Origin: Marinagarivorans sp. UBA5868
Lineage (GTDB): Bacteria; Pseudomonadota; Gammaproteobacteria; Pseudomonadales; Cellvibrionaceae
Assembly: GCA_002432095.1 (NCBI GenBank)
Contig: DJFQ01000105.1
Span: forward strand, 19,336 to 28,371
Direction: 5' to 3'
DNA length: 9,036 nt
In this document: piece by piece, positions 1 to 7,481 of the stretch
How the letters are laid out: each line of letters begins with the position of its first letter
Position numbering within the stretch: position 1 is the stretch's first letter
Position numbers and translations under genes: made by a program
The notes under the pieces: generated by a model
Seen by the model: only the letters and a program-made list of their open reading frames with translations
The model's database searches: none
Told to the model about the DNA's origin: nothing

Positions 1-1079
1 TCGGATGCATTGGGCACAAATAAGGTGCTAAAACCGTATTTTTGTTCCAGGATGTTCTGCAGGCGTTTGCCGTCCTGAATTGGTGAACGCAAGTCGTCGA
101 GGAAGACGTAATCCTGATTACCAATGATCAGCGCGAAATAGCGGCCGAAATTAATGTCCTTTGCAACACGTGTTTCTACTCGATCCAGAACTTGCGGGGC
201 GAGGAAATCATCGCCGCTGAATTTTCGGTACGCCACTTCCATATCGCCTACCTGCGCTTCCAGTGCCTGGCGTTCGCCCAACGCTTTTTCATAGAGCTCA
301 GTTAGCGCCGCGACCTCCTGACGAGCAAATTCCAATTCTTTGGGATCTGCACCGTTCTGCTTTTGTTCTGCCAGCAATGTTTGTTTTTCCACTTCGGTTT
401 TTAAGCCGGTGATCTGTTTTTGTAGAAAGTCCGTCTGGACTTTAGCGCTGGCGAGCTGAGCATTCAGTTTTTCCCGCGTCGCCGCCAATTCTTTCTGCGC
501 GTCGCTACTGAGCATCAACTCGTCGTCGCCGATTCCAGAGGCCTTGCGATACCAGTTGAGCGCTGTGGTGACATTTTTATCGACGCCTAGGCCTTTTTCG
601 TACATATAGCCCAAGTTAATTTGCGCGCGCGAATAACCCTGATCGGCGGCTTTGGTGTACCAGCTCACCGCAGAGAGATAATCTGGCTCCTGCCCCAACC
701 CCTTTTCAAAAATTTCTCCCACATAATTTTGTGCTTCTGCGTCGCCCTGCTCTGCCTGTGGTAGCCACACTTTCAGAGCTGAGCGGTAATCAGCGCGGTC
801 GTACTCCACGTATTCGCCCCCGCGAATGCGACAGTCGGCGGTAGTGGTGCGCACTGCTCGGCGTGGACTAAGGTATTGCATACTTCCTAAACGGCGGACC
901 TGACCCGGCAACAAACAATCCACGATGTAAAGATCCTCCAGGGATTCGAAGCCCTCTTTCGCATTGCCGGCCACATCGTTTTTTGCCGGTGTGGATGCAT
1001 TGCAACCGGCAAGTACGGTGACACTGAGTGCAAGCAGACCGAGGGGTTTGAGTGCGCGAGGTAATATTCTGACTGGCAT
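1..1079 (-). CDS. Sel1-repeat / caspase-like (C14) lipoprotein, 3' end cut by window edge
   Basis: The frame is open for 359 codons from the ATG at 1079 to the left edge, with no stop, so the C-terminus is missing. The N-terminus is a lipoprotein signal: basic MPVRILPRALK, a hydrophobic stretch, then lipobox LAGC with Cys26. Residue +2 is Asn, not Asp, which favours the outer membrane. Two Sel1-like repeats span about 109-180 (AEQGDAEAQNYVGEIFEKGLG and AADQGYSRAQINLGYMYEKGLG-type units). A charged Gln/Glu/Lys-rich coiled coil follows at about 190-285. From about 312 it reads RYFALIIGNQDYVFLDDLRS, then a helix and KYGFSTLFVPNAS, the typical first strand, loop and helix of a caspase-fold p20 domain. 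The catalytic His and Cys would lie beyond the edge, so activity cannot be judged. An AGGAG at 1090-1094 lies about 10 nt before the ATG. The gene starts 28 nt after the kinase stop, so co-transcription is likely. Domain identity is recognised by eye. Confidence 0.8.
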   Translation of the reverse strand, partial: MPVRILPRALKPLGLLALSVTVLAGCNASTPAKNDVAGNAKEGFESLEDLYIVDCLLPGQVRRLGSMQYLSPRRAVRTTTADCRIRGGEYVEYDRADYRSALKVWLPQAEQGDAEAQNYVGEIFEKGLGQEPDYLSAVSWYTKAADQGYSRAQINLGYMYEKGLGVDKNVTTALNWYRKASGIGDDELMLSSDAQKELAATREKLNAQLASAKVQTDFLQKQITGLKTEVEKQTLLAEQKQNGADPKELEFARQEVAALTELYEKALGERQALEAQVGDMEVAYRKFSGDDFLAPQVLDRVETRVAKDINFGRYFALIIGNQDYVFLDDLRSPIQDGKRLQNILEQKYGFSTLFVPNAS

Positions 1080-1107
1080 TGTAAAAATTCTCCTGTTGTT
1101 GACGGCA

Positions 1108-2787
1108 TCAATTCCGCGATTCGATGCGCTGCAATCGCTTATTGATATTGTTTAACGCTTTTTCGATTTGTTTTTCGTTGCCAGCAATTTCGTCTTTGGA
1201 GAGAAACTCCAGCGCGACGAATAATTCCCGCAGCTGATATTCATCCATCGATTCATCCAGTGAACGCTCAATCAACAAATCGCTGACCTTATTCATGCGA
1301 TCTTCCAGAATCGCATGGGCTTTTTCCCGCTCCACCACGTCGTTGGTTGTCAAATCATTAGCGAGTTCCCAAGCCTGGGAATAAAGGCGATGAGCCAGAT
1401 CAACATCGCGGCTGAGTAGAAATTCGTCACCTTCGACAATCGCATCCTGTACGGAGCTTAGTTCGGGCTTTAGGCTTGTTACGCTTGGCACAACTTGGTC
1501 AAGTGCGGTGCTGGTTAAAAAGATCACCGCACCGGTGACACCGGCGGCCAAAGCCAACAACCCGAGGTCTTTTTTCAGGTTACGTTTTTTGATCGCGTCA
1601 AGAAATTCACCGGCATCTTTAAAACGCTTGACGCGCTCAAATTCCAGCCCCCGTCGCAGCGCGCGCATCTGCCGGCGCGGGATGCCGTTGATCGCTTCCA
1701 ATTTGGCGGCCTTCGCCAAAGCCACATCCGCTGGCATCGGCAATCCGTCCGCACCAATGAATGGGTGGCGACCTCGCACCATCTCGTAAAACATGCAGGC
1801 GAGTGAATAAACATCGTCCACCGGCAGCGCGGTTTTGCCCTGGAGCATCTCCAGGCTTGCATAACCTGGTGTCAGCGCGCCCTCGGTAAGATCGTCCGCC
1901 AGGCTGTGTTTTTCCTTGTTGGCTTCAGTGAACGCTTTGGCGATACCAAAATCCAGGATTTTCACCACGCCATTTTTGCTGAGAAAAATGTTAGCCGGTT
2001 TGATGTCTGCGTGGGCGAATCCCTGTTGGTGGGCGTAAGCCAATCCCCTCGCTACACGCTCGATTACGTAGAGCGCCTTGTCGAATGGCATGCGGACGTT
2101 TTGACGCAAGTGCTCTTTGAGTGACTCGCCTTCAATGTATTCCATGGTGATGAAGGCGGTTTCGCCATCGCGATCAAAATCGTAGACGGTGACGATGTTC
2201 GGGTGGGAAAGGGTTTGGGCTTTTTTGGCTTCACGCTGGAGCGATTGCAGGGCTCCAGGTAGGCGCCGACATTCGTCATTAAGCACCTTGATGGCGATAA
2301 GTGGATTGCTGTCTTCCATTTCCTCGCGCAGCAGATCCTTGGCGAGATACACATTGCCCATGCCCCCTGAGCCCAAAGTTTTGACGAGGACAAAACGTTC
2401 TTTAAGTACGGTTTTACCTTTGTATTGTTCGGCCACTCTTCGGTCGAGGTGAGCGAATACGCTGTCGGTGTTGGATTTGAGCTCCGCATTCACCACAGTG
2501 GTTTTGGCGCTTTCGGCGGGTGGGGCAAACTCGGTGGTACCGGAGGGCCGGATACGGGGGTTTGGTTGGATCCTTGTAGCGTCACCCCCGGCAATTTGTG
2601 TGCTGTCGTCATCTCCGCCATCCCGGGCGAGTGTGCGGTCGGTGGTGCCAGGTGCGTCTTTTTGGGCATCACGCGCTAAGGTTGCTGCGGCGCGCGTTGC
2701 ATCGCCTGGCGCCATATCGCGCCGGCGGGTGGAGTCCGTCGTGTCATCCTGGGGCGTTCGTTTTTGGGTGGGATTGTCGTTGTCCAT
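1108..2787 (-). CDS. Transmembrane serine/threonine protein kinase, non-RD type
   Basis: This is a 559-residue Hanks-type (PknB-like) kinase, counted from the ATG at 2787. Residues 1-100 are low-complexity, rich in Thr/Asp/Arg. The kinase domain spans about 132-400: Gly loop LGSGGMGNVY (138-147), Lys167 in IAIK, helix-C Glu186, catalytic loop HADIKPAN (259-266), DFG (279-281), TPGYASLE (306-313) and the DDVYSLA segment. The catalytic Asp, Lys, Asn and DFG are all present, so activity is expected. The Arg before the catalytic Asp is Ala (non-RD), and the usual SPE of the activation segment is SLE. One membrane helix (about 408-428, LGLLALAAGVTGAVIFLTSTAL) leaves about 130 residues of charged, helical C-terminus outside the cytoplasm; there are no PASTA repeats. 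A GTG at 2796 in the same frame would add three residues; no strong Shine-Dalgarno supports either start, and ATG is preferred. Substrates are unknown; the adjacent lipoprotein is the obvious candidate partner. Confidence 0.88.
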   Translation of the reverse strand: MDNDNPTQKRTPQDDTTDSTRRRDMAPGDATRAAATLARDAQKDAPGTTDRTLARDGGDDDSTQIAGGDATRIQPNPRIRPSGTTEFAPPAESAKTTVVNAELKSNTDSVFAHLDRRVAEQYKGKTVLKERFVLVKTLGSGGMGNVYLAKDLLREEMEDSNPLIAIKVLNDECRRLPGALQSLQREAKKAQTLSHPNIVTVYDFDRDGETAFITMEYIEGESLKEHLRQNVRMPFDKALYVIERVARGLAYAHQQGFAHADIKPANIFLSKNGVVKILDFGIAKAFTEANKEKHSLADDLTEGALTPGYASLEMLQGKTALPVDDVYSLACMFYEMVRGRHPFIGADGLPMPADVALAKAAKLEAINGIPRRQMRALRRGLEFERVKRFKDAGEFLDAIKKRNLKKDLGLLALAAGVTGAVIFLTSTALDQVVPSVTSLKPELSSVQDAIVEGDEFLLSRDVDLAHRLYSQAWELANDLTTNDVVEREKAHAILEDRMNKVSDLLIERSLDESMDEYQLRELFVALEFLSKDEIAGNEKQIEKALNNINKRLQRIESRN

Positions 2788-2844
2788 CGTCCACACTCGT
2801 TAAGCAAAGCTTGCATAGTAGCCCCCGGTGCGCCGGAAACACAA

Positions 2845-3573
2845 TTACGCTGCCTCGTCCGACCCGGTCTCCTTAAGATCACTGGCTTGAATCATCGACC
2901 GCAAAGTCTTGGAATGGAATTCCCGCTCATAAAGCACGGCAACCACTACTGCGACGGCGAGGACGAATAGCCAGAGGCTGAACACCCATGCGAGCACTGA
3001 AAGAGAAAAATAATAAGCGCGCAAACCATAGTTATAACTGAGCCCCGCCTGATCAATCACTTTAGACGCGTGACGGGCGAAGCGGTCGACTTCTGGAGTG
3101 CGGCTAACGCAGAGCGGCGCCGCACCTAGCATGATGGCGCAGAAGCCATATTGCCGCATCGCCCAGGTAAACGTGAAAAAGGCGTAGATGTAAATCATCA
3201 GCAGCAACATAACTTTGAATTGCAGTTGCAAAGGGGTTTGCGTTAAGCGGGAAAATGGCACCGTCGCCAGTGTGGCATGCACGGTTTCGATGGACGCAAG
3301 CGTAGTCACCAAACCCGCAATGATGAGCATGGCGGTGGATGCGAGAAAGCTGGCGTTGCGTTCGAGGCTTGATAATAACGAGGCATCGGTAATGCGGTTC
3401 TCCCGGCGAATCATCGATAGCATCCATTGTTTGCGGTAATGGTGCAGAACCGACGAAATACAGAATGTGGTGCGCGCCTTGCGTTTGGCGAATGCTGCGT
3501 ATCCCGCCCAGCACCCCAGCAGCCATAATGCCGCCGCCAGGTCCATGCCGTATTGTGTGAGCCAGTTGGTCAT
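2845..3573 (-). CDS. DUF599 family membrane protein
   Basis: The product is 242 residues. Hydrophobic helices lie at about 9-29, 75-97, 118-138 and 191-213, with Arg/Lys-rich cytoplasmic-looking loops (FAKRKART, HHYRKQWMLSMIRREN). The stretch LSYNYGLRAYYFSLSVLAW before the last helix is the conserved feature I associate with DUF599; the family has no established function that I know of. The frame stays open up to 3687, but the upstream codons encode a basic, non-membrane stretch unlike the family. The ATG at 3573 is preceded by GAGGAGAGAG, so that start is chosen. It is the first gene of the minus-strand run, 57 nt upstream of the kinase, with no convincing terminator between them, so an operon is inferred. 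Involvement in the kinase's signalling is only suggested by position; it could simply be a neighbour. Confidence 0.78.
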   Translation of the reverse strand: MTNWLTQYGMDLAAALWLLGCWAGYAAFAKRKARTTFCISSVLHHYRKQWMLSMIRRENRITDASLLSSLERNASFLASTAMLIIAGLVTTLASIETVHATLATVPFSRLTQTPLQLQFKVMLLLMIYIYAFFTFTWAMRQYGFCAIMLGAAPLCVSRTPEVDRFARHASKVIDQAGLSYNYGLRAYYFSLSVLAWVFSLWLFVLAVAVVVAVLYEREFHSKTLRSMIQASDLKETGSDEAA

Positions 3574-3726
3574 GGTTTTTACTCTCTCCTCATTCTGCGC
3601 CGCCACTGAGTATCGCCCACGGCTGCTACTTTTTCCGAAGCGCGGCGCAATATAACGGCTTTTGCTCATAGGTGACATACGGATCAAGGGTGGGACGCTA
3701 TACCCATCACTTGCGAATAATGAAGG

Positions 3727-3756
3727 TTGAATTCAAAAGTCTATGGGCGGCAAAAT
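3727..3756 (+). promoter_or_regulatory. Weak candidate promoter for the M16 protease
   Basis: The 242-nt divergent region 3574-3815 must hold promoters for the DUF599-kinase run and for the protease. The best plus-strand sigma70-like pair is TTGAAT (3727-3732), 18 nt, CAAAAT (3751-3756), about 60 nt before the protease ATG. The -35 lies inside a perfect 10-bp palindrome, TTGAATTCAA (3727-3736). On the opposite strand I find only a poorer match (TTCATT, 16 nt, TATAGC). Both calls rest on pattern matching alone. Confidence 0.3.
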
Positions 3757-3815
3757 GCTGAAATCCACCGAGCTAACCACGTCGGCCGGTTCAAATCGTA
3801 ACTTAGAGGCGCTCT

Positions 3816-6749
3816 ATGCAAGAAGCCAGACCCGTGTCCCATTCCGCTTTCCAGTTTATCCGCAGCGAACCCGTCCCCTCTCTCAAACTCAATGTCGAAG
3901 AATACGAACACAAAGTTACCGGAGCCCGGCATTTTCATTTGAGCGCCGACAACTCTGAGAATGTGTTTTTGGTGGCGCTGCGTACGGTACCGCAGGATTC
4001 CACGGGGGTTGCTCATATCCTGGAACATACTGCGCTGTGCGGCAGTGAGCGCTACCCGGTGCGCGACCCGTTTTTTATGATGACGCGCCGCTCGCTGAAC
4101 ACTTTCATGAACGCTTTTACCAGCAGCGACTGGACCGCCTACCCTTTTGCAAGCGTCAATCGTAAAGACTTTGGCAATTTACTGGAGGTGTATCTGGATG
4201 CGGTGTTTTTCTCGCGATTAGATCCTTTGGATTTCGCGCAAGAGGGCCACCGTCTGGAGTTTGCCGAAGCCAGTGATCCCAACTCGGAGCTGCTTTTCAA
4301 GGGCGTGGTGTACAACGAAATGAAAGGTGCCATGAGCTCCGTTACGTCGATGCTCTGGCACACGCTCAGTAAATATCTGCATCCTGCCACTACCTATCAC
4401 TTCAACAGTGGCGGGGAACCGGACTGCATTCCGGATCTCACCTATGAGCAGTTGGTGCACTTCTACAAAACCCACTATCACCCCAGCAATGCGATTTTCA
4501 TGACTTATGGCGATATTCCCGCCAGCGAGCATCAGGCAAAACTCGAAGACTTAGCGCTCAAGCGTTTTCAACGGCTCGACAAAACAATTGCAGTCCCGGA
4601 TGAGCAACGCTACTACGCCCCGGTGCGTGTGGAGGAGCGGTATCCACTGGCGCAGGATGAAGACAGCGGCAATAAAACACATGTGGTAATGGCCTGGCTG
4701 CTGGGACACAGCGCTAGTTTAGAGGAGACCTTTACCGCGAACCTGCTCTCCAGTGTGCTGCTCGATAACAGCGCTTGCCCGTTGTTACACGCTCTCGAGA
4801 CTACCGACCTGGGCAACGCGCCCTCGCCGCTTTGCGGTCTTGATGATTCACAAAAGGAATTGGCGTTTGTCTGCGGGCTGGAAGGCTGTTCGTCGGATGA
4901 TATAGACGCAGTTGAGCTGCTCATCCTCGACACCCTCACGAAAATCGCTGCCGAAGGCATTCCCCAGCAAGATGTGGAAGCAGCGCTGCATCAGTTGGAA
5001 TTACACCAGCGGGAAATTGGTGGCGACAGTTATCCTTACGGCTTGCAGCTCATCATGAACGCACTCACCGCGGCCACCCACCGGGGCGATCCGGTGGCCA
5101 TGCTGAACGTGGATATTGCGCTCAACACCTTACGCAGCGCGATACAGGACCCGAACTTCATCAAACAACAAGTGCGCAAACTGCTGTTGGATAATCCCCA
5201 CCGCGTTAGGCTCAGTCTGGTGCCGGACTCAGCGATCAACGAGCGTAAAGAACGTGCGGAAAAGGAGCGTCTCGCCGCCATTAAAGCCGGTCTGTCAGAG
5301 GTAGAAAAACAGGCGATTGTCGAGCGTGCAGCGGCACTGCTGCAACGGCAGGCCAAGCAGGATGACGAATCCATACTGCCAAAAGTCACTTTGGCGGACG
5401 TCCCTGCCAAAGAGGCCAATCTCGAAGGTCAGCATCAACAGCTGCCCAAGAGCGGGCGCCCCCTCGCCACTTATGACGTCGGGTCAAACGGGCTCGTTTA
5501 TCAGCAAGTGGTGGTGGATATTCCAGAGCTGAACGAACAGCAACTGGCAGCTCTGCCCTACTACACCAGCTGTGTTACCGAACTCGGGATTGGTGACAAG
5601 AGTTACTTGGACGTACAACGCTGGCAGGCCCAGGTATCGGGCGCGATGAACGCATTTAGCAGCATTCGCAGCAAAGTGGACGATATCCATAGCACACATC
5701 AATTTCTCACTTTTTCCGGCAAGGCGCTGGTTCGCAATCACGACCCAATGTGTGAATTGATGGACGCGACATTGGAGTCAGCGCGCTTTGACGAACACGG
5801 ACGGATCAAGGAACTTATCGCGCAAATGCGTGCGGCGCGCGAGCAGAGTGTTACGGGCAGCGGCCACGCTTTGGCGATGAGCGCAGCTACCGCTGGTATG
5901 TGTGCAGCAGCGAAACTCGGATTTCAGCACGGGGGATTGGAAGGCATACGTCGTATCAAGACCCTGCATGATGATCTGAAAGACGCAACCAAACTGGCGG
6001 AATTCTGCGCGACGCTGGAAAGTATCCATCACGAGATCCGCCGCGCGCCGCGCCGTTACCTGTTGATCGGTGAAGCCGAACATCAACCAGTGCTGCAAAA
6101 GACGTTCGCCCGCTGGTTTGATCGCGAAGCACCTGGCGTTCTTACTTCATGGGATTTACCGCCGGTACGAGAAACAATCCGCCAAGGTTGGTTGACAAAT
6201 TCCCAGGTAAATTTTTGCGCGAAAGCGTATGCCACTGTTCCTATGACGCATCCAGATGCGGCGCCTTTGGTGGTATTGGGGAATGTGTTGCGGAACGGCT
6301 TCCTACATCGCGCCATTCGGGAACAGGGCGGTGCTTATGGTGGTGGGGCCGGCCAGGACAACAACTCGGCGACCTTTCGTTTCTACTCCTATCGCGATCC
6401 TCGGATGGAGGAAACCCTCGGCGACTTTGACCGGGCGATTGATTGGGTGATGAGTACTGAATTGCCCTGGCAGGCCATTGAAGAAGCGATTTTAGGTGTG
6501 GTCAGCGGCATCGACAAACCGGATTCGCCGGCGGGGCATGCCAAACGCATGTATCACGGCGATCTCCATGGCCGGACGTTAGCGCTGCGCCAAACCTTCC
6601 GCGCCCAGGTACTGGCCACTCGGTTAGAAGATTTGCGACGGGTAGCCAGTACATATCTGGCGCCGGCAAACGCCAATATCGCCGTGATCAGCGATCACAG
6701 TCGTCAGGACAAAATCGCCGCTCTCGGCTTGGAAATCATGAAGTTATGA
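3816..6749 (+). CDS. M16C zinc metalloprotease, presequence protease (PreP)-like
   Basis: The product is 977 residues, the usual size of PreP/Cym1-type M16C peptidases, which are clam-like one-chain proteases that degrade unfolded peptides of limited length. The inverted zinc motif HILEH gives His67, Glu70 (base) and His71. The third ligand is Glu168 in VVYNEMKGAMS, about 98 residues on, as in this family. Flanking family signatures are HTALCGSERYPVRDPFF, LNTFMNAFTSSDWTAYPF and FAQEGHRLEF. The C-terminal half carries the substrate-binding REQGGAYGGGAG segment (about 836-847). A charged helical linker lies at about 470-520. No signal peptide is visible, so a cytoplasmic location is inferred. 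The ATG at 3816 has AGAGG at 3805-3809, 6 nt upstream. The gene diverges from DUF599 and ends just before a hairpin terminator. Its natural substrates cannot be read from the sequence. Nothing is missing from the active site. Confidence 0.93.
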   Translation: MQEARPVSHSAFQFIRSEPVPSLKLNVEEYEHKVTGARHFHLSADNSENVFLVALRTVPQDSTGVAHILEHTALCGSERYPVRDPFFMMTRRSLNTFMNAFTSSDWTAYPFASVNRKDFGNLLEVYLDAVFFSRLDPLDFAQEGHRLEFAEASDPNSELLFKGVVYNEMKGAMSSVTSMLWHTLSKYLHPATTYHFNSGGEPDCIPDLTYEQLVHFYKTHYHPSNAIFMTYGDIPASEHQAKLEDLALKRFQRLDKTIAVPDEQRYYAPVRVEERYPLAQDEDSGNKTHVVMAWLLGHSASLEETFTANLLSSVLLDNSACPLLHALETTDLGNAPSPLCGLDDSQKELAFVCGLEGCSSDDIDAVELLILDTLTKIAAEGIPQQDVEAALHQLELHQREIGGDSYPYGLQLIMNALTAATHRGDPVAMLNVDIALNTLRSAIQDPNFIKQQVRKLLLDNPHRVRLSLVPDSAINERKERAEKERLAAIKAGLSEVEKQAIVERAAALLQRQAKQDDESILPKVTLADVPAKEANLEGQHQQLPKSGRPLATYDVGSNGLVYQQVVVDIPELNEQQLAALPYYTSCVTELGIGDKSYLDVQRWQAQVSGAMNAFSSIRSKVDDIHSTHQFLTFSGKALVRNHDPMCELMDATLESARFDEHGRIKELIAQMRAAREQSVTGSGHALAMSAATAGMCAAAKLGFQHGGLEGIRRIKTLHDDLKDATKLAEFCATLESIHHEIRRAPRRYLLIGEAEHQPVLQKTFARWFDREAPGVLTSWDLPPVRETIRQGWLTNSQVNFCAKAYATVPMTHPDAAPLVVLGNVLRNGFLHRAIREQGGAYGGGAGQDNNSATFRFYSYRDPRMEETLGDFDRAIDWVMSTELPWQAIEEAILGVVSGIDKPDSPAGHAKRMYHGDLHGRTLALRQTFRAQVLATRLEDLRRVASTYLAPANANIAVISDHSRQDKIAALGLEIMKL

Positions 6750-6752
6750 CAG

Positions 6753-6776
6753 GAGCGGCCGGAAGGCCGCTTTGTT
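6753..6776 (+). terminator. Rho-independent terminator of the M16 protease gene
   Basis: Four bases after the TGA, the stem AGCGGCC (6754-6760) pairs perfectly with GGCCGCT (6765-6771) across a GGAA loop of the GNRA class, followed by TTGTT. The T tract is short, so efficiency is uncertain. The complementary strand lacks a T tract after the stem, so it should act mainly in the plus direction. Confidence 0.7.
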
Positions 6777-6800
6777 CACCGTGGGGTTGTGCAATAACCC

Positions 6801-6919
6801 GTAAGTTATAGGGATAAGTTGCTGCAGAAATGGGTTGCTACAGCCATAAATTGCTACAGGAATAAGTTTCTACGGGAATAAGTTTCTACAGAAATAACTG
6901 CTACAGAGATAAGTTGCGG
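6801..6919. repeat. Degenerate 16-bp tandem repeat array
   Basis: The unit is about ATAAGTTGCTACAGGA. Copies start at 6814, 6830, 6846, 6862 and 6878, exactly 16 bp apart. A 15-bp copy follows at 6894-6908 and a partial one from 6909 (ATAAGTTGCGG). A shortened leading copy, GTAAGTTATAGGG, sits at 6801-6813. The copies at 6862 and 6878 share GTTTC in place of GTTGC, suggesting a recent local duplication. The array fills most of the gap between two convergent genes, and its right end forms the last codons and stop of the flavin reductase gene. There are no spacers, so it is not a CRISPR array. Confidence 0.85.
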
Positions 6920-7392
6920 TAATTACCGTCGAGATAGATCAACGGTGCCGGCCCGGAACTCGCCACCCGTACGGCGATAATCCGGCCGACAACAATGTTG
7001 TGAGTCCCATAGGGTTGCACAAGATCGACTTCGCATTCGAACACGGCTTCCGCGTCTTCGAGATAAGGGGTCTGGTCTGGAGCAAGTAACCAACGACCCA
7101 AATCAAAACGTTTTGGTCCTTGCTCACCCGTAGCACATAGGACCGAAATATCCTGGTGCGCCTTACCCAGGATATTAATCGCGAATTTTTGTCCGAGATT
7201 CAGTACCGGAGCGATGCGGGCGTTGCGATTGACGCACACTAAAAGCGATGCGGGCTGGTCTGAGACCGACGTTACTGACGATGCCGTCATGGCGAATCGA
7301 CCATCACTAGCAGTTTGCGCCGATACTACACACACCCCCGATGGCAAGCGCCGCATGCCATCCTTCATCGCCTTCGCCAAATCCTGAGTCAT
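6901..7392 (-). CDS. Flavin reductase-like, FMN-binding split-barrel protein
   Basis: The product is 163 residues from the ATG at 7392. It matches the flavin reductase-like family (HpaC/RutF type), small proteins that bind FMN or FAD and often reduce free flavin with NAD(P)H for a partner monooxygenase. Visible family features are MRRLPSGVCVVSAQ at the N-terminus, the flavin-binding segment FAMTASSVTSVSDQPASLLVCVNR (about 33-56), KFAINILG, and the late motif PYGTHNIVVGRI, ending in PLIYLDGNYRNL. The frame is open to an ATG at 7434, but the upstream codons (GIMPSFLRKVAR) fall outside the family's usual start and would overlap the likely promoter; GAGG just before 7392 favours the shorter form. 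No partner oxygenase lies in the window, so the physiological role is open. The last codons and the TAG stop lie within the 16-bp repeat array. Confidence 0.85.
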   Translation of the reverse strand: MTQDLAKAMKDGMRRLPSGVCVVSAQTASDGRFAMTASSVTSVSDQPASLLVCVNRNARIAPVLNLGQKFAINILGKAHQDISVLCATGEQGPKRFDLGRWLLAPDQTPYLEDAEAVFECEVDLVQPYGTHNIVVGRIIAVRVASSGPAPLIYLDGNYRNLSL

Positions 7393-7431
7393 TGCCCTCG
7401 CTACCTTCCGCAGAAATGACGGCATGATACC

Positions 7432-7454
7432 CATATCAAACTTCGATTGATATG
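7432..7454. promoter_or_regulatory. Perfect 8-bp inverted repeat, possible operator
   Basis: CATATCAA (7432-7439) and TTGATATG (7447-7454) are exact inverted copies around a 7-nt centre. The site lies 40 bp before the reductase start codon and overlaps a weak minus-strand promoter (TTGACG at 7455-7460, 17 nt, GATATG at 7432-7437). The geometry fits a dimeric repressor or activator site. Its right arm is shared with the Fnr/Anr box, so the two regulators could compete. The regulator is unknown. Confidence 0.4.
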
Positions 7455-7460
7455 CGTCAA
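7447..7460 (+). promoter_or_regulatory. Fnr/Anr box upstream of hemN
   Basis: TTGAT-ATGC-GTCAA matches the Fnr/Anr consensus TTGAT-N4-ATCAA at 9 of 10 defined positions. hemN is a well-established target of these oxygen-sensing activators in enteric bacteria and Pseudomonas. The centre (7453.5) lies about 41 bp before the start site predicted from the -10 element at 7482, the classical class II activator position. The box also overlaps the putative -35 of the divergent flavin reductase gene, so it could affect that gene in the opposite sense. Confidence 0.7.
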
Positions 7461-7481
7461 AGATAAACCCTGACTATTAAC

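Noticed and set aside
2425..2876. Overlapping plus-strand open frames of 84-111 codons opposite the kinase N-terminus
   Set aside because: They are antisense to a low-complexity, GC-rich coding region, overlap one another in different frames, show no domain and have no convincing ribosome site.
3574..3687. N-terminal extension of the DUF599 gene to an ATG at 3687
   Set aside because: The extra 38 residues are basic and unlike the family, and GAGGAGAGAG sits directly before the ATG at 3573.
4218..4532. Minus-strand open frames inside the M16 protease gene
   Set aside because: They lie wholly opposite a protease with clear catalytic motifs, and their translations show no recognisable domain.
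6801..6919. CRISPR array
   Set aside because: The 16-bp units are directly adjacent, degenerate, and have no unique spacers and no cas genes nearby.
7393..7434. Longer flavin reductase starting at 7434
   Set aside because: No Shine-Dalgarno precedes it, it overlaps the putative promoter and inverted repeat, and the family normally begins near MTQDLAKAMKDGMRRL.
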